Made by a program: the position numbers and the translations under genes
Notes under the pieces: generated by a model
The model's input: only the letters and a program-made list of their open reading frames with translations
What the model was told of the DNA's origin: nothing
Database searches by the model: none
Origin: Doryteuthis pealeii
Lineage: Eukaryota; Mollusca; Cephalopoda; Myopsida; Loliginidae
NCBI GenBank assembly: GCA_023376005.1
Contig: CM042147.1
Coordinates: 115,500,494-115,564,493 of the forward strand
Direction of reading: 5' to 3'
DNA: 64,000 nt
Shown here: piece after piece, positions 10,359 to 19,810 of the stretch
Position numbering within the stretch: the stretch's first letter is position 1
How the letters are laid out: every line of letters starts with the position of its first letter

Positions 10359-10610
10359 TACCAACGCCTCCGCACGAGCAGGATGCGACACAAGGTCAAT
10401 TTCTTAAGCGGAGTTCAACAGGTTTGAATTCAGAGTTTTCCTTCTCCTAGACCGGTTGCTTAACCAAGGTTAAAGAGCCCAGTCTGCCCTACTATTTACC
10501 CATAGCTGGAGGGAGGGTAGGATTCATACCTTTCCCAAGGGTATTAGTGCTAAATGAAATAATTGCCACGTCCAGGAATTGAACTCGGGTCGACGAGTCC
10601 ATTTCCATGC
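10359..10610 (-). mobile_element. SINE-B, tRNA-derived
   Basis: Minus-strand copy of the SINE whose best copy is at 38213-38493. Diagnostic parts: 3' tail GACACAAGGTCAATTTCTTA, body CTACTATTTACCCATAGCTG and CTTTCCCAAGGGTATTAG, and the B-box region GGAATTGAACTCGGGT. The A-box end is eroded. Confidence 0.85.
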
Positions 10611-11017
10611 ACTTCCTGTATGTTGCCAATACAAGTTTCTGATTAACCTAAAAAACAGAAATTTTCTTCTGAATATTTTGCTATAAAAATGATTAATACG
10701 AAAAGACAAAAAAAAAGCAAAAACAAAAAACAAAAACAAAAGTGACTTCAGAAAATGAATCATTTATTCATTTATTGTTAATGTTAAATCTCTTTTTATT
10801 TTGCAAGTGTGTGTTGGGGTTACATGTGTTGTTATTAATTCACAAAATGTTATAATATGAACAGATATCAACAACAATTTATCTTAAAACTTTATAGTTT
10901 ACATGCATACAATAATGTATATATATATATATCATTGAATTTCTAGATTACAGCTATTCACTTACAGTTTTTTTATTCTTCGTATATTAGAATTGATGAC
11001 ACCCAAGGATTCTGAAT
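10611..11017. other. Unassigned AT-rich sequence
   Basis: No gene or known repeat recognised; TA tract at 10918-10933. Confidence 0.4.
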
Positions 11018-11173
11018 ATCTATCTCTGTTCACACAACTCTAAGTCTGTCCATATCTATCTATCTATCTATCAAAGTCTGTTCATGCTATCTATCTATCT
11101 ATCTATCTATCAAAGTCTGTTCATTGCTATCTATCTTTTTCTATCTAAATCTGTTCACACATATCTAAGTAAG

Positions 11174-11232
<59 letters not shown>
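11018..11232. repeat. TATC array and (TA)n
   Basis: TATC units with phrase AAGTCTGTTCAT, then about 27 TA units (11178-11232). Confidence 0.92.
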
Positions 11233-11444
11233 CAACGCTCTTCTAAGGAATGGAGCACTTTGTGACGGCATTTACACGCAAAGCGATGTGTGTATTAAAA
11301 CAGTTAAAACCCCTCCCATTCTGTAAGTGAAGACAGCCTAATGGTTACGGTGCCGATCGGATTTCAATTCCGGCTGTAGGTAGCTTACAAAATGTCTAGC
11401 CACACTGAGGAGACTTGATAAGTCGAAACACGTGTCTGTGGATG

Positions 11445-11448
<4 letters not shown>
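11233..11448 (+). mobile_element. Ribozyme element E1, copy a (retrozyme-like)
   Basis: A ~216 bp non-coding element flanked on both sides by (TA)n. It contains tRNA-like boxes (CCTAATGGTTACGGTG at 11338-11353, ATTTCAATTCCGG at 11361-11373) and a complete hammerhead at 11400-11441. A minus-strand relative occupies 19801-20111 (shared GGTAGCTTACAAAATGTCTA-like spacer and GTGTATTAAAA upstream). Inferred to be a non-autonomous retrozyme/SINE-like element. Confidence 0.7.
11400..11441 (+). ncRNA. Hammerhead ribozyme, type I (intact consensus)
   Basis: Self-cleaving RNA motif. Helix I strand CCACA at 11400-11404, core CTGAGGA at 11405-11411 (consensus CUGANGA), stem II GACTT/AAGTC at 11412-11424, GAAA at 11425-11428, helix III palindrome CACGTG at 11429-11434, then TC and the cleavage point after 11436. 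TGTGG at 11437-11441 pairs perfectly with CCACA. The 3-bp, self-complementary helix III suggests cleavage mainly as a dimer, as known for animal retrozymes. Confidence 0.85.

Positions 11449-11492
<44 letters not shown>
11449..11492. repeat. (TA)n microsatellite
   Basis: About 22 TA units flanking element E1. Confidence 0.95.
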
Positions 11493-11493
<1 letters not shown>

Positions 11494-11576
11494 AATAAGA
11501 AAGGGAATTTTTGTATTAGAAAATATCAAATAATTGACCAAAAATCACTTTGCAGTTTGGCTATTACAAAGCTGCT

Positions 11577-11725
11577 GGAAAAATAGTTAGATCCATAACT
11601 TTCCCAAGGGTATTAGCAATAAAATGCAAATAGCCTCGTCCAGGATTTGAACTCAGTTTGCTAAGTCCATTTCCTTTGATGGTAAACATTACACTACAAG
11701 CACCACCATGCACCAGTATGCTTAT
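11577..11725 (-). mobile_element. SINE-B, partial (tRNA-half)
   Basis: Contains CTTTCCCAAGGGTATTAG, a B-box region (CAGGATTTGAACTCAGT) and the tRNA head; the tail half is missing. Confidence 0.75.
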
Positions 11726-11754
11726 CAGAGTATAAGTATGATTTAAAAAAATCA

Positions 11755-12050
11755 ATATCAGGATGTGACACAAAGTCAAAATCAGGATGTGACACAAAGC
11801 CAATCTTTAAGTGCAGTTTAACAGAAGAGTTTTCAATCTGTTAGTCCAGTTGCCTAACCAACGTTAAAAAGCTCAGCCTCCCTACTATTTATCCATTACT
11901 GGGGAAGAATAGTTGGATTCATACATTTCCCAATGGTATTAGTGCAATGTAAAATGCTAACAACCTTGTCCAGGATTTGAACTTGGATCACTGTGTCCAT
12001 TTTGATAACCACAATGGTAACCATTACACCACGGGTACTTCACCCTGGTG
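11755..12050 (-). mobile_element. SINE-B, near complete
   Basis: Tail CAGGATGTGACACAAAG (duplicated at 11758 and 11783), body CTACTATTTATCCATTACTG, and head with CAGGATTTGAACTTGG and GGTAACCATTACACCA. Diverged relative to 38213. Confidence 0.8.
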
Positions 12051-12095
12051 TACACTAAAAGCCCTGGTGATATTTAATGTGTATATATATTTACT

Positions 12096-12545
12096 TTATC
12101 GTTAATTACCTGCAACACTCCACTTAGAACCTTACTTAGGCTAGACGGGCGGTCGGAGAAGCTCCATCCGATCAATCAGCTGGTCACGCCAAGCCCTAGC
12201 ACCTATATGATTGCCCCAACCCTATTGCTCTTATCACAAGCTCCAATACTCTTTATCATATGGGTGTTAGAAGGCGGTGGCTGAGGGTCTACATGTCCTG
12301 GGAATGACGTTAAACTCTATCTGATTGTGAGGTTCCAGTTTTGGAGGTTTGGAGAATGTGGGGCATCCCTTCATCACCATTGCTCCCTGGTCCACTCTGA
12401 CCCGAAGTGGTAGTACCTGATAGGGTCCCATCTATTGGTTAAATAGAAAAATGTATTTATAAAAAAATTGTATTATCTATTAAGAATGAATTTATTTCTA
12501 AACTTTATCGACATTAAATGGCCCACGTAAAACAAACCAAACCAG
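12096..12545 (+). mobile_element. Retroposon family A, copy 2
   Basis: Near full length from TTACCTGCAACACTCC through CACCTATATGATTGCCCCAA to TAGGGTCCCATCTATTGG and AGAATGAATTTATTTC, ending at CATTAAATGGCCCACGTAAAACAAACC, where the GGTTGATATGCC part of the shared tail has been lost. Non-coding. Confidence 0.8.
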
Positions 12546-12968
12546 TGGGGATTAAAATAAAATTAAGATAAAATTGAAATGAAAAAATAACAAACTCCCA
12601 TGAGCCTTCACACCAGAAGAACCCTCCAAGCATGTGCGGGAAAAAGGACCCACTTCCGACCTCCAAGATAATCTCTCGGCCATTCCAACTTAGGCCTTAA
12701 CTGTGTCTAGACACTATAACTGCCCAGGAAGATATTTCCTTGCCACATGGAGGCTATGACCTGAGAATAAAGCCTAAATTCTAAAGCCATCTTTGTCTCT
12801 TCCTTTTGGGTAATTCCATGTCAAATCATCCATGTCACCCACCCCTATTAATTTTTCTCAAATTGTGTCCAAGTGTAGAGAATGATAAATTTAGCCAATC
12901 CCCTAAATTTGAGCTTCCAATTGCAAAAAATGGGGGAGTTATGTCCCGAGTAATATGAAAAACTGAAC
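12546..12968. other. Unassigned segment upstream of a ribozyme
   Basis: Higher-GC, non-repetitive within the window. It may be the body of the element carrying the hammerhead at 12969, because ATGTCCCGAGTA at about 12941 partly echoes the ribozyme's 3' strand. No ORF of note. Confidence 0.35.
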
Positions 12969-13020
12969 ACATCACCCCTGATGATGGCACTTTGAAGTGC
13001 CGAAAGTACTCGGGATATGT
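12969..13020 (+). ncRNA. Hammerhead ribozyme, type I (family G)
   Basis: Core CTGATGA at 12978-12984, stem II GGCACTT/AAGTGCC (12986-13001, one extra T before it), GAAA at 13002-13005, palindromic helix III GTAC at 13006-13009, TC and cleavage after 13011. Helix I is CCC (12975-12977) with GGG (13012-13014), then a 2x2 loop and ACAT/ATGT. A solo LTR starts immediately at 13020. Confidence 0.78.
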
Positions 13021-13558
13021 GTTACATAATAATTGGAACCCTAATACATTTTTAAGGTATTGTAGAAATCATTATGGCGATCAGTACAGCTGATGGCCTT
13101 GAGAGTGAGTGACGGCGCTTGACCTCGATCTCACCTTGCGTTCTGCGGATGGAACGTGAGAACTGAAAGGCAATAGAAGGCCCCCTTCCTGGTTTAAGGA
13201 TACTAAGTAAGTAACTTAGTCAGTTAGAAGTTAGAAGCCAAGCTAGCAAGATGTGAGTCTCACTGCGCAGATTGTCTGGTCTGGGGATAAGTAACATCAT
13301 CGTAAATCGAAGTCTTGTGTTTATTACTAAAAGCTAACAATGACACAGGGCTTCTGATAACAAGAAATCCCTAGCAACAGAAACCAGACCCGGAATCCTC
13401 AATAGAAGACCAGACTTTAGAAGATATACCAGACCAAGATAGAAGATAGATGATAGAAGAAGCAAAGCCGGCCAGAAGAATAGACGACCAGAGTAAGAAT
13501 TAAAGAAAGGTATATAACGTTATATGATTTGGCTTAGTGAAAAGACCAGTATATAACA
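13020..13558 (+). mobile_element. Solo LTR, copy 1
   Basis: 539 bp, starts TGTTACATAA and ends TATATAACA. It matches the LTRs at 35611 and 56147 (shared CTTGAGAGTGAGTGACGGCG with the second, and AAGTAACATCA, CTTGTGTTTATTA, ACACAGGGCTTCTGA with both). Flanks TATG/CATG are nearly a 4 bp target duplication. No internal region or second LTR, so it is a solo LTR of an unclassified LTR retrotransposon. Confidence 0.75.
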
Positions 13559-13672
13559 CATGGACTTTCCACGAATTCCACCCAAATATTAAAAAGTTGG
13601 CCAGAAAACTTGAAAAGATCACAAATAAAATTGTTAAACAGATGTGTCTTTTGTTTAATTCAACATGCATAA

Positions 13673-13675
<3 letters not shown>

Positions 13676-13712
<37 letters not shown>
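13676..13712. repeat. (TA)n microsatellite
   Basis: About 18 TA units. Confidence 0.95.
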
Positions 13713-13713
<1 letters not shown>

Positions 13714-14277
13714 CCCGAGTTTCCTTTCTCATTTATATACCCAATGTTGGGTGTATGCGGCTATACAACAGATGGAGACAAAGCCTTGCAGCACATTACT
13801 GTTTTAGAGAGGCTGCTCAATTCTTTGGGCTAGAAGTCACCTTGGAAAGAGTATCACCCTCGTCATAAAGACCTTCGCTTTACAGATGACTTTTGAGGAA
13901 GCGTCAGAGTGATTGGATGATAAATTCATTAAAATGTCTTCTGTAAGTTATATGCGTCATCAATTTCTATTGAGACGGAAACAACAGGAAGATGGAATTT
14001 GTGAACGGCCTTTGATTCATGGTGCAAAAAAATCCTAAACCCAGTTATGACTTCACTGGAACAACAAAGAAACCCTAAGTAACTGACACATTTAGCAAGC
14101 GTTTGGCATCAGATAAAGAGTTTGGGAATTACTTTCAGCTGACCCTTAAAGGACCCTATAAACTCAATTTGTCCTTTGAAGATACAGTTTTACAATTTTC
14201 TTATATAAAGAAACTGAAACAAAGTAAAAATGAATAATACACTTTATTTCTTTCTACTTTGTCATCATGTGTTTATG

Positions 14278-14283
<6 letters not shown>
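13713..14283. other. Unassigned sequence
   Basis: Less AT-rich than its surroundings; a 67-codon ORF at 13665-13868 is partly TA-repeat. Nothing recognised. Confidence 0.35.

Positions 14284-14316
<33 letters not shown>
14284..14316. repeat. (TA)n microsatellite
   Basis: Flanks element D1 on the left. Confidence 0.95.
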
Positions 14317-14320
<4 letters not shown>

Positions 14321-14619
14321 GTAAGTAAACAAACAATGTGTTTATTTTTTATATGGCCTTTTTAGCCGACTGGTGTAGTGGTTAGAATCCCCGTCTATCA
14401 GCTTGGCAGTCGAGGTTTCGAGACACACACGGAACAGTCTCCCATGTATATAACCTTGCTGATGAGACCTAATAGGTCAAAATATACATACAGGGATTGA
14501 CATTTTCTCAATTTGTTTAGCCTTACATTTGAACATATATGCCCGCCTGAATTCATTAATTAATTATTAACTAATTAATTTTCAAAATTAGCTATGACTT
14601 CAATTAAGCACATATCCTC

Positions 14620-14622
<3 letters not shown>
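14317..14622 (+). mobile_element. Ribozyme element D, copy 1
   Basis: Matches 61117-61348 (shared CTGGTGTAGTGGTTAGAATC-like head, GATTTGTTTAGCCTTACATTTGAA, TTAATTTTCAAAATTAG.TATGACTTCAATTA). The tRNA-like head has A-box TGGTGTAGTGG (14374) and B-box GGTTTCGAGAC. The 5' end (GTAAACAAACAATGTG ... TTTTTAGCCGAC) is the inverse of the repeats found beside copy 2. Flanked on both sides by (TA)n. Confidence 0.7.
14454..14495 (+). ncRNA. Hammerhead ribozyme (decayed core), element D copy 1
   Basis: CCTTG helix I strand at 14454-14458, CTGATGA 14459-14465, stem II GACCT/AGGTC 14466-14478, then AAAA instead of GAAA (14479-14482), TATACA, TA, and CAGGG (14491-14495) pairing back with one wobble. The changed G12 should abolish activity. 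Confidence 0.65.

Positions 14623-14668
<46 letters not shown>
14623..14668. repeat. (TA)n microsatellite
   Basis: About 23 TA units between element D1 and a LINE fragment. Confidence 0.95.
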
Positions 14669-14672
<4 letters not shown>

Positions 14673-14945
14673 CTGTATGGCTACCTGCCCCCCGTCTCAC
14701 AAACCATCCGAGTGAGACAGACTAGACATGCAGGACACAGTTGAAGAGCAAGGATAAGCTCATAAGTGACATTCTCCGGTGGACGCCAACACATGGACAT
14801 GCTAATATGGGCCACCCAGCATGGACCTACATTGACCAGCTATGCAAGGATGCTGGTTGCTGCACAGAAGACCTCACAGGGGCAATGAATGATAGATAAG
14901 GTTGGCGAGAGATTGTCAGATATCCATGCTACTTGCGTGACATGA
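14669..14945 (+). pseudogene. LINE-A 3' fragment (reverse transcriptase C-terminus)
   Basis: Degenerate coding for the C-terminal motif of a common invertebrate non-LTR element: QLYGHLPP, ISQTI.VR, TRHAGH..RS, DELISD.L.WTPTHGHANMG, TYIDQLC, DLT.AMNDR, GWREIV. Frameshifts and stops make it a pseudogene. The same family recurs at 24.0, 44.2, 48.4, 49.4, 49.7, 51.8, 56.8 and 62.4 kb; the LINE clade is uncertain. Confidence 0.8.
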
Positions 14946-15100
14946 TATATTTATATATATATATATATGTATGATATATATATATATATATTGATTGGGA
15001 TTTAGTATGAAGCATTAGACGTATGAAGATAATACAAGAAACTCAGTTTTTGAATGTCATTGCGTTTTATTTTTGTTTATACCCCTTCTCGGAATGGACA

Positions 15101-15142
<42 letters not shown>
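14946..15142. repeat. (TA)n arrays around a short dispersed segment
   Basis: TA runs at about 14949-14990 and 15103-15142. The middle (GGGATTTAGTATGAAGCAT ... GAAACTCAG) has a relative at 45340-45400. Confidence 0.7.
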
Positions 15143-15144
<2 letters not shown>

Positions 15145-15194
15145 GATAATCCCAAAATAAGGTCTCCAAAACACTGGGATGCAGGGAAATTGTT

Positions 15195-15420
15195 TGCGTG
15201 GCTATTGGCAACATTGTTGTGTTTGTTGTGCCTTCACCAACTCAGCACATGAGTAGTACAGAGATCTGTGCGATAAAGTGAGGAGCTGATGGTAAGTTTG
15301 GCACTCCACCTCAAATGCCAAAACAATCCCCTTTGTCTATCATTAATTAAGAGGGTATAGACTCCCTAGCTGTCTGACTGATACAAACTTTAAACCACCC
15401 TGACAAATTTACTTTTTTAC
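15195..15420 (+). mobile_element. SINE-C, head degraded
   Basis: Body ACTCAGCACATGAGTAGTAC and GTGAGGAGCTGATGGTAAG, tail AGACTCCCTAGCTGTCTGAC. The tRNA head is eroded. Confidence 0.75.
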
Positions 15421-15451
15421 TTATATATATACATATATATATATATATGTG

Positions 15452-15602
15452 TGTATAATAGTAAAGCCTAATGAGTCAGAAACTATCTACCTAGGTTTCT
15501 CCTAATGGATCATCAGGCTAATTCTGGTGACAGAATTAGCCTGATGATCCATTAGGAGAAAATAGATAGTTTCTGACTTATTAGGCTTTACTATTATTAT
15601 TT
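15452..15602. mobile_element. Foldback element with a hammerhead motif in each arm
   Basis: Two ~70 nt inverted arms (ATAGTAAAGCCTAATGAGTC and reverse) around the centre CTGGTGACAG. The arms differ by one block: CCTAGGT is present in the left arm and missing in the right. Each arm read outward from the centre contains CTGATGA, TCC/GGA stem and GAAA (see separate entry). Adjacent to (TA)n. Confidence 0.8.
15483..15516 (-). ncRNA. Hammerhead ribozyme-like motif in foldback left arm
   Basis: Minus strand: CTGATGA (15510-15516), stem II TCC/GGA with ATTA loop, GAAA (15496-15499), palindrome CCTAGG (15490-15495), TA, then GATAG (15483-15487). Helix I pairing is imperfect (G-C, mismatch, then T-A, A-T). 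The plus-strand twin at 15541-15569 lost the palindrome and is probably inactive. Confidence 0.6.
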
Positions 15603-15621
15603 GTTCAACTTATCATATTCA

Positions 15622-16045
15622 ACTTAGGCATGCTTAAGGATAGAGCCCAGGTGGATGAGCAGTTCATGACATTATCTTGGTCGGAGAGGCCCTCTCTGAT
15701 CAATCGGCTGGTCATTAGCACCTATATGATTTTCCCAACCCTATTGCCTTTATGGCAAGCCCAACCCCTTTTTATCATATGGGTGCTAGAATGACTGCGG
15801 GTCTACATGTCCTGGAATGACGTTAAACTCTATCTGATGGTGAGTTTCCTGTTTTGGAGGTTTGGGGAATGTGGAGCACCCCTTCATCACCATTGCTCCC
15901 AGGTCCACTCTGAAGTACTGTTAGGGTCCCATCTATGGGTTAAATAGAAAAATGTATTTTTTAAAAAATTGTATTATCCATTAAGAATTGATTTATTTCA
16001 AAACTTTATCGGCATTAAATGACCACTGAGGTTGATATGCCGTAA
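15622..16045 (+). mobile_element. Retroposon family A, copy 3
   Basis: From GGCATGCTTAAGGATAGAGC to the shared tail TTAAATGACC..GAGGTTGATATGCCGTAA. Small internal deletions. Non-coding. Confidence 0.82.
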
Positions 16046-16180
16046 TAGTACTATTCATTGTATGTATTTTTTTCTCCACCAGGAGATTTTTTTTTACACT
16101 GTCAGAGTTTAAAAATTAAAATAAAATATATAATGAATAAATGGATACCTTTGTTCAGATATAAATTTATTTCAGCATTT

Positions 16181-16346
16181 TTTTGCCTCTTTCAGTCTGA
16201 TTTCCACTAATCCAAAGATTTTATGGCTGGCCTTATCACTATGATTTTTCCATCTCTGTATTTGGAGACATGAGATGTGAAAATGATAGCAATAAGACTG
16301 GCTACAAAATCTTTGGGTTAGTGGAAATCAGACTGAAAGAGGCAAA
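16181..16346. mobile_element. MITE-like foldback element
   Basis: Terminal inverted repeats of about 52 bp (TTGCCTCTTTCAGTCTGATT ... and its complement ...CAGACTGAAAGAGGCAA) and continued pairing inward (CTATGATTTTTCCATCTC with GAGATGTGAAAATGATAG). Essentially one long hairpin; no transposase. Confidence 0.8.
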
Positions 16347-16643
16347 CAAGTGCTGCTGATCAAAGGCATTTATTCATTTATTTATGATACACTGTATATG
16401 TAAAAAATATATACGCAACTCCTTTATGTACATTTGAGTTCTCAATTTAGGTTGAACCCTATCAAGGAAATACTTGATATCATCCACATACATATATGTG
16501 TGTGTGTGTGTGTGTATGTGTGTGATTTTTTTGCAGTCAAATATGATGAGACCAATAGGCTGTAATAAATTTATCCTTAGATGAATACCTAAAGGCTTTT
16601 TTTTTATATTTAATTTCATATATATATGTATACATATATATTA
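16347..16643. other. Unassigned sequence with (TG)n at 16497-16523
   Basis: No gene recognised. Confidence 0.4.
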
Positions 16644-16882
16644 GGGCTGGTTTAGCTCAGTCGGTAGAGCATTCGGCTAGGAATCACAAGGTTCCTGGTT
16701 CGATACCGGCCCTCGCCAACTCAGTGTATGAGTAGCACAGGGGTCTGTGCTGTAAAGTGAGGAGCTGATGGTAGGTGTGGCTCAGATGCTGAAATAATCT
16801 CCTTGGTTAGCACTAGTGAAAAGGGGATAGTCTCCCTCACTGTCTGGCTTATACCGACATTAGGCTACCCCGACGACTATAC
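16644..16882 (+). mobile_element. SINE-C, best-preserved copy
   Basis: tRNA-like head with A-box TTTAGCTCAGTCGG and B-box TGGTTCGATACC (16697-16708), unrelated body GAGTAGCACAGGGGTCTGTG, GTGAGGAGCTGATGGTAGGT, and tail GGATAG.CTCCCTCACTGTCT ... CCCGACGACT. A Pol III-transcribed, LINE-mobilised SINE by architecture. Lies between TA tracts. Confidence 0.92.
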
Positions 16883-16896
16883 ATATATATATATAT

Positions 16897-17135
16897 ATTA
16901 GAGAAAGGAAAATCCACCTCCAACCTCTTCTGACACCATCAACCGACCCCCTCCCCTTATTCACGACCTCCTAATTCATTAGAAAGAAAATGTTCACCAC
17001 TGAAACAAGAACACTATTCCTAAAGTCCTGAAGAAGGTCTAACAGACCGAAACGTTGCATCGTCGACATCACTACCTACAATAAACATCCATTTTCTACA
17101 ACATCCCGTGTTTGTCTACCTTTCTCCACATATAT
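16897..17135 (+). mobile_element. Ribozyme element F, copy 1
   Basis: Non-coding element between TA tracts. It carries the hammerhead-like motif at 17025-17067 and a 3' end (ACAATAAA, CATCCCGTGTTTGT, TTTCTCCACATA) shared with 36585-36642. Confidence 0.65.
17025..17067 (+). ncRNA. Hammerhead-like ribozyme, family F
   Basis: GTC (17025-17027), CTGAAGA (17028-17034; N7 = A is allowed), one extra A, stem II GGTCT/AGACC (17036-17048), GAAA (17049-17052), near-palindrome CGTTGCATCG (17053-17062), TC, then GAC (17065-17067) pairing with GTC. The extra unpaired base and short helix I make activity uncertain. Confidence 0.55.
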
Positions 17136-18204
17136 ATGTATGTGATGTAGGGAGAAGGAAAAAGAAGAGAAGGAAAGTAGAACACAGAAAGCGATGAAAG
17201 GTATAGAAAATGGTGAAGAAAGAGTATTTGAGAGAGAAGGAGGGAGATATTTGAGAGAGAAGGAGGGAGATATTTTACAGAGAGAGAAAGAAAATCATTG
17301 TTGAAAAGATAGAATTCATTACAGAAAAAAAAAAAGAAAAACCGAATTACCTTAACTTAATTGACCTTGTAAACTATTACTGAGTCCAGCAAACTCAAAC
17401 CCAGGTCAAATTAACAAGGTTAAAAAAAAAAAAAAACGTCCTAATATCGACCAATCAGATTAAAAGAGCCATTTACTCCTTACCATGTTTTGAAGAAGCC
17501 AATAAACTGACTCCTTGCTGTTGACTTCAATTTATTGGGACTGTCCCATCCATTTCAAATTTCCTTTGCAATTAATTTTTTTTTTTTTTATCCTTTTTAA
17601 TTTTTTTTTCTCCCTTTTCCTGCCTCCTTACCCATTGCTCACAAAGCAAATTCCATTTTCATACTTTTTTTTCCCCACATCTTGGCAAACCCTTATTTTT
17701 TTTATACATTGATCATGGTATTTAAAAAGAAAAAAAAAAAGAAAACGAAAACAATTTCATTTTATTGTTAAGTCCGTGTAGTAGTTTAGTGTTCGCAAAA
17801 TTGGATTTCGCTCGTGGTAGCCAGTCAATATTTGATGATGGTCTAAATAAAGGAGAATGATTGATTAATTTTAAGGGGCATGTCAAACAGTTTAGGTTAT
17901 TTTATACCTAATCATGTTCATTGTAGATTTATGTTTATATCTATATTTTTGTGTAATTGTTGCTTAGGAGTTTTTATTCTTTTTATGTTTTTGTTTTTGT
18001 TTTGCAGACAGTTATATGATAACAAGCGTTCCTATCTAATACAAATAATTTGCACACAGTTGTATGGTTTCTGGTATTCCTCATACTAATTATTTCAAAC
18101 AGATCTATTCACCTGTAGATGGGATCCTTACAGGTACTATCACTTCAAGTCTCAGGGGGCCTGATCTTCTGGCAAGGATCGAATGATCCATTTGTATCCC
18201 AGAG
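17136..18204. other. Purine-rich then AT-rich sequence, no gene seen
   Basis: GA-rich 17150-17340; poly-A/poly-T runs at 17319, 17421, 17578 and 17729. No exon or repeat copy recognised. Confidence 0.45.
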
Positions 18205-18290
18205 GATTTCATGAGTCTCATTTTTCTAAAACAGGTTCTGGTTTGTGCATATACCATTTGTCAGCACAAGGCTGTTTGCATTTCATATGG
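18205..18290 (-). pseudogene. LINE-B internal fragment
   Basis: Block ACAGGTTCTGGTTTGTGCAT ATACCATTTGTC matches 44618-44652, which lies next to the REL-endonuclease coding of LINE-B. Confidence 0.5.
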
Positions 18291-18690
18291 CCTTAATACC
18301 CCTCAGAACGGTATCCATCCAACTATTCTCCCTCCAGTTATGGGTTAAAATAGTAGGGCAGGCTGGACTCTTTAAACGTGATTAGGCAAACTGTTTAGGT
18401 GAAAGAAAACTCAGCGAGTTAGCTCAGTCGGTAGAGCATTCGGCTAGAAACCACAAGGTGAGTAGCACAGGGATCTGTACAGTAAAGTAAGAAGCTGATA
18501 GTAGGTGTAGTGCTCCACCTCAGACACTAAAATAATCTCCTTGATCTAGTGCTAGTGAAAAATGGATAGACTCCCTCACTGATTGACTGATACCAACATT
18601 AGGCCACCCGACGACTTTACTTTTACTTTAAACCCGCTTAAGAAATTGATCTTGAGTCACATCCTACTCATGCAGTAAATACTTCCAAAT
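18291..18690 (+). mobile_element. SINE-B interrupted by SINE-C
   Basis: SINE-B body at 18291-18411 (CTATTCTCCCTCCAGTTATG, AGGGCAGGCTGGACTCTTTA) resumes at 18631-18690 (CGCTTAAGAAATTGATCTTG, CACATCCTACTCATGC). Between them sits a SINE-C copy with an internal deletion. The order of insertion is therefore SINE-B first, SINE-C second. Confidence 0.8.
18412..18630 (+). mobile_element. SINE-C inserted in SINE-B
   Basis: Head GAGTTAGCTCAGTCGGTAGA, body GAGTAGCACAGGGATCTGTA, tail CACCCGACGACTTTACTTTT. The region between head and body (B-box) is deleted. Confidence 0.85.
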
Positions 18691-19352
18691 TAAATCATTT
18701 TTGCTATGTATTAACTTATATAAAAAAAACTTGTGTACAAACACTACTAGTAAGATAACATTGCAAATTGTATTTATAGCATGCCAATATACAATCCCGC
18801 AATATCTGATAAGTGACAAACTTAAAACTTTTGAGAAAATTGGAAAAATTGTGTATGTTAAAATCTAATGAAAATATCTCTGAATCGAGCCATTTTCACT
18901 ATGTATTAGCTAGAATGTTTTTTTAAATCAAAAATCCTGTGTAAAAACACTTTTTAATAATATTAAATTTTTTTAATATATATTTACGAATATTATTTTA
19001 CAAGTTTTATAATGAAATAATATTAATAAATATATATTAAAAATGTTTTGATATTTGTCTGCAAGTTGAATTGTTCATTTTAAAAAAATGTCGTTTTTAT
19101 GTATGTGAAGTGAAATGTACTGTTCCAAGTTATTTAAAACAATAATACAATGTCTTCTTGGAGATGAAAGCTCTGAAAATACAAAACAATGACTGATTGA
19201 ATGGAAAAGCCTATTAAAGCAGATATACATACTATATGAAAAAGGAAGCTTTGAGGAAATTAGATAGTCTTGCAATAAGATATTTGATTTTAGACACAAA
19301 ATTCAGTATGCAACTGACAGTGGATGGCCAAGAACACATTTGGCTATAATGT
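18691..19352. other. Unassigned AT-rich sequence
   Basis: ORFs on the minus strand at 19075-19299 are not recognised. ACAGTGGATGGCCAAGAA at 19317 recurs at 20678. Confidence 0.4.
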
Positions 19353-19640
19353 TTAGTAACTCCACGTAGGCATCTGACGGTCCTCCAACACTTTTTTCTG
19401 CAGATTTTCAAGGAATTCTGCTGTACAAACGCAATCAGATCGTTTGTTATGTTGCTTTCTTCTAGCCACAGCCTCGTAGTCTTCATTGCAATTCTCCAGT
19501 TCATGCCTGATTGTTTTTACAGTATTCAGGGAGCATTGGGCAGCAACCATAATCTCCTAATTTTGATGGCCAGCGCAGATCATCATGATACAAGTTATTC
19601 TCTTCCATGATTCAGGTGGGTTCCAGCCATCCATTCTATC
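19353..19640 (-). pseudogene. mariner-like transposase N-terminal fragment
   Basis: Minus-strand frame reads MVAAQCSLNTVKTIRHELEN, ..EDYEAVARRKQH, TAEFLENLQKKVLED, which resembles the helix-turn-helix DNA-binding N-terminus of a mariner-type transposase family abundant in cephalopod genomes. Upstream the frame extends as WNPPESWKRI..ICAGHQN to a stop at about 19552. After KKVLED the homology breaks off, and the catalytic DDE/D region is absent. A dead copy with no TIRs identified nearby. Confidence 0.6.
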
Positions 19641-19759
19641 TGTCCTCACGTATATGAATGAAGAAGGTCTAAGCTTTTAAATGATGCGTAGTGTGTGTCA
19701 ATACCTCCAACCTATGGAGAAAAATAACCAAATATGAATATGTCAAATTTACCCCAAAC

Positions 19760-19762
<3 letters not shown>

Positions 19763-19801
<39 letters not shown>

Positions 19802-19810
19802 TATATATAT
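19763..19810. repeat. (TA)n / (CA)n microsatellite
   Basis: Flanks ribozyme element E1b. Confidence 0.95.

Noticed and set aside
16644..16718. tRNA gene
   Set aside because: A/B boxes are present but no clean cloverleaf with paired acceptor stem; it continues into a repeated SINE body found many times in the window.
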